From: an uncultured Clostridia bacterium
GTDB lineage: Bacteria > Bacillota > Clostridia > Oscillospirales > CAG-272
NCBI GenBank assembly: GCA_946407735.1
Contig: CAMJPL010000007.1
Coordinates: 27,276-91,275 of the forward strand
Length of the DNA: 64,000 bases
Direction: 5' to 3'
Both the position numbers and the translations under genes were made by a program. Below are positions 57,905 through 64,000 of this stretch, one piece after another (the first letter of the stretch is position 1; each line of letters opens with the position of its first letter). Below the pieces are notes generated by a model. The model searched no databases, was not told the DNA's origin, and worked only from the letters and a program-made list of their open reading frames with translations.

Positions 57905-60529
57905 ATGGATAACAACGAAAAGGATAACCGCGAAAATGAAGAAGAGACCGGATCGTCCGGCTCCGATCTGCTCGCGCGTTTAAAGGCCAATATCGCCGGT
58001 CTCGGAGCGCTCGCGTCGCCTGAGGGAGACGACGACGCGCTCGACGAAGATGACGGGACCGGCTCCGGCGCCGGTCTTGACGGGATGCCGGAAGGCGATC
58101 CTTCATCTCCCGATCAGGAGCAGCTGGGCGATGACGCCGCGAGGCTGAACGCCCTCAGCGAATACGGATATACCCCCGATCTCGACGACGACGAGCCGGA
58201 TATCGATCTCAATCTGCCGGACACCGGCGGCGAGGCTCAGGACGCCGGGGATGTCCCGCCGTCCTTCGGCGGCGCTTCTCCTTCGGGAGTATCGGCTGCG
58301 GAAGCTCCGGTATCAAAGCCAGGCTCGGCGATAAAGTATCATTTCGTCACGATGACGCGGGACGAGTATGACCGCACCCGCGCGAAGAAAAAGAAGAACG
58401 GGCTGTTCTCGCGTCTCTTCAAAAAGAAGGACAGCGCTCCCGCGCAGCAGACGGTTCAGACGCCCTACGCGCCGCCTGTATATCCGGGGCAGCAGACGCC
58501 GCCCGCGCAGGATATCCCCGCCGCCGTCGGCGACGGAGACGGCATAACGCCGTCCGAAGATCTCGGAGCCACCCTCCAGACGCCGGAGCAGCGCCTCGAG
58601 CAGGCCGCCGCGAAGACGGCCGACGGCGAGCTCGACCGCACCGACGAGCAGCTGATGATCGGCCTCGGCATGGAGAATGAGCTCAAGCAGCAGGTCGGCG
58701 AGGAAAAGGCGAAGGAGATCGACGCCAAGCTCGAGCAGAACATACGGGTCTCGGACGAGGCCGTCGCGATATCCGACGACACGCGCTCCCGCTTCGAATA
58801 TGTGTCGCCGGAGCAGACGAAGAGCGTCTTCGCCTACTACCGCGCCTGCTACCGCGGGCTCATCTGGCGCGTCGCCGTCTGCATACTCCTTCTTATAGGC
58901 GTTTTCATACACGAGAATATAGGCATCTTCGGCGGGACTCTGCCGAGGTTCATGGACGTTAACACCTACCCGGTTGTGCACATCCTGATCGGCATGCAGT
59001 ATCTGGTGCTGGCGGCGGCCCTCATCTGGAAGCCGCTTTTAAGGGCGGTGAAGAGCATAATCGCCGCGAAGCCGGATCCCGTCGGCGTGACAGCCGTAGC
59101 CGTCGCCGTATCGCTCATATACGAGCTGATAATGTGCTTCTGCTGCCGTTCGCTGCCGGCCGGGATGAACGTCCGCACATACAATCTGGCAGCCGTGGCG
59201 TCGGTGCTGCTGACGCTGTTCTACGAGCTTTTGAACGTTCAGCGCGAGATCTATTCCTTCAACGTGACGGCGTCGAAAAAGCAGAAATTCGTCGTGGCGA
59301 AGCTGGAGGGCACCGACGAGGACACCAGACGCGAGAACGAGCTGTTCGCCGATTCGCTCGGCGGCTCGGGGGAGATGTTCTGCGTCCGTAAGGTGCAGTT
59401 CGTCGACGGTTTCTTCGGCCGAGTAAACGCGAGGCCGAAATACCACAGATCGCTCAATTACCTGCTTCCCGCAGCCGTCCTGACGGGGCTGGTCTTCTTC
59501 ATATACGGGCTTCTCTGTCCCTTCGTGCGTCTGGGGGCCGCCGCCAGCTTCATGGGCGGCTACGCCTCCGTCATGATGGTGCTCCCGGCGATGGCGCTCT
59601 TCAATTACAGCTATCCTTTCTTCAAGGCTGGCAGGGAATCGTTCGATTCCGGCTCGGCGATAGTCGGCGAGACCTCGCTTGAGGAATACAGCGCCGGATC
59701 GACGATCAGCTTCGACGACCGAGAGGTCTTCCCGGTCAGCCGCGTGAAGATAAAGCACGTGCAGTACTTCGGCTCGGTCGCCGTGGACAAGGTGCTCTAC
59801 TACGCCGCCCAGATCTTCGCCAAGACCGGCGGTCCGCTCGACGACGCCCTGCGCAGCATGACGCAGGATTACAAGGTGAAGGGACGCGTTGAGCTGCTCG
59901 AGATAGCCGAGGACGGCATAAACGCCGTTGTCGACGGGGCGCACGTCCTTGTCGGCCGCGCCGACTACCTGACGGCCGGAGGCATCAGGCCGGTGAATCA
60001 GGAGGAGGACGAGGAGATCGAGGCGGGAGGCGAGGTCTGCGTGATGTACATGGTGGTGAACGACGTCACCGCGGCGAAGTTCAAGATCCAGTACATCATC
60101 GACGACGATTTCGAGTCGATACTCCAGCAGCTGTCGCGCGCCGGCATGTGCGTCGGCATCCGCACCTTCGACCCGAACATCAACGACCGCATGCTGTCGG
60201 CGAGAGTCACGGCGATGCGCTACCCGGTGAGGGTCATCAAGTGCCGCGCGACGGAAAACCGCGACATCGTGTTCGACCGCTATTCGTCCGGCGTCATCAG
60301 CCGCGGCAGCGTGAAGGAGCTTCTCCAGACTCAGATATACTGCGACAGGGTGCTCCATACGATACGGACCAACACCGCGATAAAGATATTCTCGATGGTC
60401 ATCGGCGCCGTCATCATGGGCTTCATCGTGAGCCTCGGCCTGACGGGCGAGGTGAATTCGCTCGAAGTCGCTCTCTACGAGATGTTCTGGCTGATCCCCG
60501 CCGCGATCGTGGCGAGACTGCTGATCTGA
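57905..60529 (+). CDS. P1B-type-ATPase-like pseudoenzyme with long disordered head
   Basis: An 874-residue membrane protein. Residues 1-300 are acidic, Pro-rich and disordered with a basic patch (AKKKKNGLFSRLFKKK). Eight helices follow at about 318-336, 354-376, 391-411, 427-444, 517-538, 545-573, 825-846 and 851-873, the six-plus-two layout of P1B metal pumps. After helix 6, SAIVGETSLEEYSAGSTISF leads to FDDREVFP (603-610) where FDKTGTLT is expected. GINAVVDGAHVLVGRADYL (671-689) matches the P1B nucleotide domain, and GMCVGIRTFDPN stands where the TGDN loop should be. No TGE, CPC or GDGxND motif is visible. It is therefore probably unable to pump and may be a sensor or scaffold. Most likely co-transcribed with rlmB. 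Confidence 0.7.
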   Translation: MDNNEKDNRENEEETGSSGSDLLARLKANIAGLGALASPEGDDDALDEDDGTGSGAGLDGMPEGDPSSPDQEQLGDDAARLNALSEYGYTPDLDDDEPDIDLNLPDTGGEAQDAGDVPPSFGGASPSGVSAAEAPVSKPGSAIKYHFVTMTRDEYDRTRAKKKKNGLFSRLFKKKDSAPAQQTVQTPYAPPVYPGQQTPPAQDIPAAVGDGDGITPSEDLGATLQTPEQRLEQAAAKTADGELDRTDEQLMIGLGMENELKQQVGEEKAKEIDAKLEQNIRVSDEAVAISDDTRSRFEYVSPEQTKSVFAYYRACYRGLIWRVAVCILLLIGVFIHENIGIFGGTLPRFMDVNTYPVVHILIGMQYLVLAAALIWKPLLRAVKSIIAAKPDPVGVTAVAVAVSLIYELIMCFCCRSLPAGMNVRTYNLAAVASVLLTLFYELLNVQREIYSFNVTASKKQKFVVAKLEGTDEDTRRENELFADSLGGSGEMFCVRKVQFVDGFFGRVNARPKYHRSLNYLLPAAVLTGLVFFIYGLLCPFVRLGAAASFMGGYASVMMVLPAMALFNYSYPFFKAGRESFDSGSAIVGETSLEEYSAGSTISFDDREVFPVSRVKIKHVQYFGSVAVDKVLYYAAQIFAKTGGPLDDALRSMTQDYKVKGRVELLEIAEDGINAVVDGAHVLVGRADYLTAGGIRPVNQEEDEEIEAGGEVCVMYMVVNDVTAAKFKIQYIIDDDFESILQQLSRAGMCVGIRTFDPNINDRMLSARVTAMRYPVRVIKCRATENRDIVFDRYSSGVISRGSVKELLQTQIYCDRVLHTIRTNTAIKIFSMVIGAVIMGFIVSLGLTGEVNSLEVALYEMFWLIPAAIVARLLI

Positions 60530-60550
60530 GAGTTAACGTATGTTATTATT

Positions 60551-60644
60551 TGCAGGGGGAGGAACCCTTGCCTTTGCCGCGGAGCGGCAAAGGTCTGAAG
60601 AAGGGGGTTCTCCCCCTGCATCCCCTTTTACCGAAGACTTTTGA
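60551..60644 (-). repeat. Dispersed long-hairpin repeat, copy E
   Basis: Outer arms (TGCAGGGGGA with TCCCCCTGCA plus inner pairs) enclose a second perfect 10-bp hairpin (60571-60593, CCTTTGCCGC arms). The lead-in lies to the right (CAAAAGTCTTCGGTAAAAGG on the minus strand). It occupies the gap before the radical SAM gene. Confidence 0.85.
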
Positions 60645-60666
60645 TACTTATTGCGATTATTTTATC

Positions 60667-62529
60667 ATGTACCCTGACAAGATACTAAAGGCTGTTGAAA
60701 AGCCCGGCCGTTACAGCGGCGGCGAGTTCGGACAGATATTAAAGGACAGATCGGAAGTAAAGGCCCGCATGGCTTTCTGCTTCCCCGACACCTACGAGAT
60801 AGGTATGTGCAATCTCGGCATACGCATCCTGTACGGCGTCCTGAACGGGATCGACGGCTTCTGGTGCGAGCGGGCCTATACCCCGTGGCCCGACATGGAG
60901 CGGCAGCTGAGGGACAATAATCTGCTCCTCTGCGCTCATGAGAGCGGCGATCCGCTGAATCAGTTCGACATCGTCGGCTTCACGCTGCAGTACGAGCTCT
61001 GCTATACCAACGTGCTGCTGACCCTCGAGCTCGGCGGGATACCGCTGCTCGCCTCCGAGCGGGGAGAAGACGACCCGATAGTCATCGGCGGCGGTCCCTG
61101 CGCCTATAACGCCGAGCCGATAACCGATTATTTCGATCTGTTCGATATCGGCGAGGGCGAGGAGTCGCTCGCCGAGTTCGCGCGCCTTTACATGTCGATG
61201 AAGGCGGACGGCAGCTACACGAGGGAGAAATTCCTTCGCGAGTGCTCGCATCTCGAGGGGATATACGTCCCGTCGCTGTACGACGTAAAGTACGACGAAA
61301 ACGGCGATTTCGCGTCGATAACGCCGAAATATCCCGATGTCCCGGCGAAGGTGACCAAGTGCATCTGCGCCGACATGGACAAGGCGTATTTCCCGAAAAA
61401 TCTCGTCATGCCGTACATCGAGACGGTGCAGGACAGGATAGTGCTCGAGGTCTACCGCGGCTGCGTCAGGGGCTGCCGCTTCTGTCAGGCCGGCATGATC
61501 TTCCGCCCGGTGAGGGAAAAGTCGCCCGAGACGCTGAATGACTGCGCCCGTACCCTCTACGACGCCACCGGATACGAGGAGATGACGCTGTCGTCGCTGT
61601 CGATATCCGATTACAGCGAGCTGAGAGAGCTGACCGACAGGCTGCTTGAATGGACCGACGACAAAAAGGTGTCGCTTTCCCTGCCGTCGATGCGCCTCGA
61701 CAGCTTCTCTGAGGAGCTGATGGACAAGGTGTCGAGCGTCCGCCAGAGCGGGCTCACCTTCGCTCCCGAGGCGGGGACGCAGCGCCTGCGCGACGTCATA
61801 AACAAGAACATCACCGAGGAGGATCTGCTCCACGCCTGCTCCATCGCCTTTTCGCGCGGCAAGAACACGGTGAAGCTGTATTTCATGGACGGTCTGCCGA
61901 CCGAGACATACGAAGACCTCGACGGCATCGCCGAGCTGGCGAGGAAGGTCATCGACACGTATTATCACACGCAGGGACGGCCGAAGGGCAAACCGCCGAC
62001 TGTCACGGTGGCCGTTTCCTGCTTCATCCCGAAGCCGTTCACGCCGTTCCAGTGGGAGAAGCAGGACGATTTCGAGACCCTTGCCGAGAAGCAGAAATAT
62101 CTCGCCGAGAAGCTGCGCGACAGAAATATCAAATTCAGCTGGCACAGCTCCGATACCGGCTTTATCGAGGCTGTCTTCGCCCGCGGCGACAGGCGGCTCA
62201 ATCCCGTCGTCGCGAAGGCGCGCGAGTACGGCTGCCGGTTCGACGCCTGGGACGAGCATTTCAATTATGAGGCGTGGATGAAGGCTTTTGAGGACTGCGG
62301 GATCGACCCGAAATACTACGCGAACCGCGAGATCCCGACCGACGCTCCGCTGCCGTGGGACGTCATAGATATCGGCGTGACAAAGAGCTTTATGCGCCGC
62401 GAGCATGACAAGGCTCACGCCGGGAAGACGACTCCCGCCTGCCATGAGCAGTGCAGCGGATGCGGCGTGAACAAGCTGGGCGGCAAGAACCGCTGGTGCC
62501 CGAAATACACGGGAAAGGAGGACGAGTGA
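60667..62529 (+). CDS. B12-binding-type radical SAM protein (TIGR03960 family)
   Basis: A 620-residue radical SAM protein of the TIGR03960 type. The N-terminal domain has YSGGEFGQILKD and FPDTYEIGMCNLG. The central cluster motif is YRGCVRGCRFCQAG (Cys-x3-Cys-x2-Cys), then TFAPEAGTQRLRDVIN. The C-terminal end has Cys-x3-Cys-x2-Cys (CHEQCSGCG). In Clostridia it is followed by a TIGR03936 protein, often ahead of an RNase E/G gene. Its substrate is unknown; a tRNA or ribosome-related role has been suggested by neighbourhood. The long upstream frame overlaps the previous gene and the repeat, so the ATG at 60667 was chosen. Confidence 0.9.
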   Translation: MYPDKILKAVEKPGRYSGGEFGQILKDRSEVKARMAFCFPDTYEIGMCNLGIRILYGVLNGIDGFWCERAYTPWPDMERQLRDNNLLLCAHESGDPLNQFDIVGFTLQYELCYTNVLLTLELGGIPLLASERGEDDPIVIGGGPCAYNAEPITDYFDLFDIGEGEESLAEFARLYMSMKADGSYTREKFLRECSHLEGIYVPSLYDVKYDENGDFASITPKYPDVPAKVTKCICADMDKAYFPKNLVMPYIETVQDRIVLEVYRGCVRGCRFCQAGMIFRPVREKSPETLNDCARTLYDATGYEEMTLSSLSISDYSELRELTDRLLEWTDDKKVSLSLPSMRLDSFSEELMDKVSSVRQSGLTFAPEAGTQRLRDVINKNITEEDLLHACSIAFSRGKNTVKLYFMDGLPTETYEDLDGIAELARKVIDTYYHTQGRPKGKPPTVTVAVSCFIPKPFTPFQWEKQDDFETLAEKQKYLAEKLRDRNIKFSWHSSDTGFIEAVFARGDRRLNPVVAKAREYGCRFDAWDEHFNYEAWMKAFEDCGIDPKYYANREIPTDAPLPWDVIDIGVTKSFMRREHDKAHAGKTTPACHEQCSGCGVNKLGGKNRWCPKYTGKEDE

Positions 62530-63164
62530 TGGCTTCGATAAACATACTGCCGGCAGGCCCGGTGAGGATCCGCTTCGAGAAGCGGGGAAGCATGAAATTC
62601 ATCTCGCACCTCGACCTTCAGAGGACGATGAACACCGCCTTCAACCGCGCCGCACTCCCCGTCTGGTACACGGAGGGTTTCAATCCGCATAAAAAGCTGG
62701 TCTTCGCCCTCCCGCTGCCCATCGGCGCCGAGTCGGTGTGCGAGCTTCTTGACTTCAAGATAACCGAGATGACGGCGGCCGACGAGATCGTCAGCCGTCT
62801 TAACGCCGCGTTCAGCCCCGAGCTGAACGTCTTTGAGGCGTATGTGCCGACGTCGAAGTTCAGCGAGATCGGCTGGGCGGAATACGCCGTGACATCGGAC
62901 GAGCTCGTCGGGCGGGATATCTCGCCTCTCGCCGCTTCGCCGCTGATCGTGAGGAAAAGGACGAAGAGCGGCGAGAAGGATCTCGACATCGCGCCGCTGA
63001 TGAGGGATCTCAGGCTCGAGGGGGACACGCTCACGATGCTGCTTTCCGCCGAGCCCGACAGCTATATAAATCCGGATTATCCGCTAAGGTGTCTCGGGAT
63101 ATCTGATTACTCGGTCATCCGCAGGGAAATATTCTTCAAGGACGGAAAAACGTCGTTCAGGTAG
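62529..63164 (+). CDS. Radical-SAM-linked protein (TIGR03936 / DUF2344)
   Basis: A 211-residue protein with VRIRFEKRGSMKFISHLDLQ (written here at the 20-residue limit), YTEGFNPHKKLVFALPLPIG and a conserved C-terminal half, matching DUF2344. It always accompanies the TIGR03960 protein, and here its ATG overlaps that gene's stop by one base. The usual downstream RNase E/G and L21/L27 genes are absent; an rRNA operon follows. Confidence 0.88.
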   Translation: MASINILPAGPVRIRFEKRGSMKFISHLDLQRTMNTAFNRAALPVWYTEGFNPHKKLVFALPLPIGAESVCELLDFKITEMTAADEIVSRLNAAFSPELNVFEAYVPTSKFSEIGWAEYAVTSDELVGRDISPLAASPLIVRKRTKSGEKDLDIAPLMRDLRLEGDTLTMLLSAEPDSYINPDYPLRCLGISDYSVIRREIFFKDGKTSFR

Positions 63165-63475
63165 GCGCTGACTGGGCTCATGGTATGTTCATGTACAGTT
63201 TACAAAAGAAATTTCGAAAAAACTATTGACATTTGCTCTGAAAAGTGATATAATATCCAAGCTGTCTTCGAGAGAGGTACAGCGGATGATCATTGAAAAT
63301 TGAACAGCAGCGAAAGAAAGACGAAAAGAAACGTCAATTCAAATTGAGAAGCTTAGAGTAAATTCTGGAGAGTCGGAGGACTGAGGATAACCGGAGCGAA
63401 AGCGAAGGGGAGAGGAAGTCCGGACGCGATGGGAACATCGCGGATCAAGCTCTGAAAGAGATATAGAGAATATAT
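63165..63475 (+). other. rRNA operon promoter region and leader
   Basis: A 220-base leader lies between the promoter and the 16S rRNA. It is purine-rich and contains CATTGAAAATTGAAC, reminiscent of the boxA/antitermination segment of Firmicutes rRNA leaders, and long potential pairing segments for 16S processing. No coding frame was supported. Confidence 0.6.
63226..63254 (+). promoter_or_regulatory. Ribosomal RNA operon promoter
   Basis: TTGACA and TATAAT are 17 bases apart with GTGA before the -10, in AT-rich surroundings. Confidence 0.88.

Positions 63476-64000
<525 letters not shown>

Noticed and set aside
60148..60666. N-terminal extension of the radical SAM protein
   Set aside because: It reads through the preceding gene and the hairpin repeat and gives Arg/His-rich text; the canonical protein begins at 60667.
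63360..63430. RNase-P-RNA-like block AGAGGAAGTCCGGA in the rRNA leader
   Set aside because: Only a short purine-rich match; no further conserved RNase P regions surround it.

Overview
The window is a chromosomal segment from a low-redundancy, GC-rich (roughly 58-60 % by eye) member of the Bacillota, most likely an uncultured gut-type Clostridia of the Oscillospirales kind. The evidence is the 5' third of a 16S rRNA gene at the right end, RNase J, TypA/BipA, a DUF4364 protein, a type II pantothenate kinase, S-layer homology motifs, strong AGGAGG-type ribosome binding sites and sigma-A promoters. This placement is inference from the 16S text and gene families; no database search was run. No phage, insertion sequence, CRISPR array or tRNA was seen.

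Layout. 1-450: the tail of an upstream gene and a patch of GC-rich palindromic repeats. 451-2286: a DUF2079 membrane protein on the minus strand. 2637-6094: an overlapping rnj-MFS-DUF308 operon. 6194-15612: a secreted repeat protein, citrate synthase, an RsuA-type pseudouridine synthase, tex, two tandem YgjV-type membrane proteins and a solute-binding lipoprotein. 15910-17745: typA. 17882-20217: a chimeric secreted protein and a DUF4160 gene pair. 20273-31000: a carbohydrate and cell-surface region with a GH29 fucosidase, two orphan solute-binding lipoproteins, an MBOAT acyltransferase with a lipoprotein partner, a DUF4838 protein and a CBM9-like surface protein. 31152-34552: a lower-GC response regulator / ABC exporter / histidine kinase cassette that looks acquired. 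34663-38721: radical SAM, glutathione peroxidase, a TIM-barrel hydrolase and a metallophosphoesterase. 39238-40747: a leader RNA that may be a guanidine-IV riboswitch, followed by a MATE efflux gene. 40849-44660: an operon with a sugar-kinase-like phosphotransferase. 44907-51765: SLH protein, MBL hydrolase, two more CBM9-like surface proteins, type II pantothenate kinase and a HAD phosphatase. 51982-55861: an OppA-type lipoprotein behind a folded leader, a GH16 glucanase and DUF4364. 56171-63164: a zinc-ribbon protein, rlmB, a P-type-ATPase-like pseudoenzyme and a radical SAM gene pair. 63226 onward: rRNA promoter, leader and 16S rRNA.

How the genes fit together. The accessory genes centre on the cell envelope and on glycans. 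They include lipoproteins without permeases, CBM9-like proteins with QTGD-type C-terminal anchors, an SLH protein, an MBOAT acyltransferase, GH29, GH16 and DUF4838 hydrolases, and a NahK-like kinase. Together these suggest capture and breakdown of complex, possibly host-derived, glycans. Housekeeping genes (rnj, tex, typA, rlmB, coaW) are interspersed.

Most interesting signals. (1) The 874-residue membrane protein at 57905-60529 keeps the P1B-type ATPase layout but has lost the catalytic motifs. (2) Five copies of a dispersed long-hairpin repeat share a lead-in sequence. (3) Two candidate leader RNAs lie at 39238 and 52053. (4) One gene changes abruptly from GC-rich to AT-rich at 18690. (5) Some twenty promoters follow one stereotyped extended -10 pattern.
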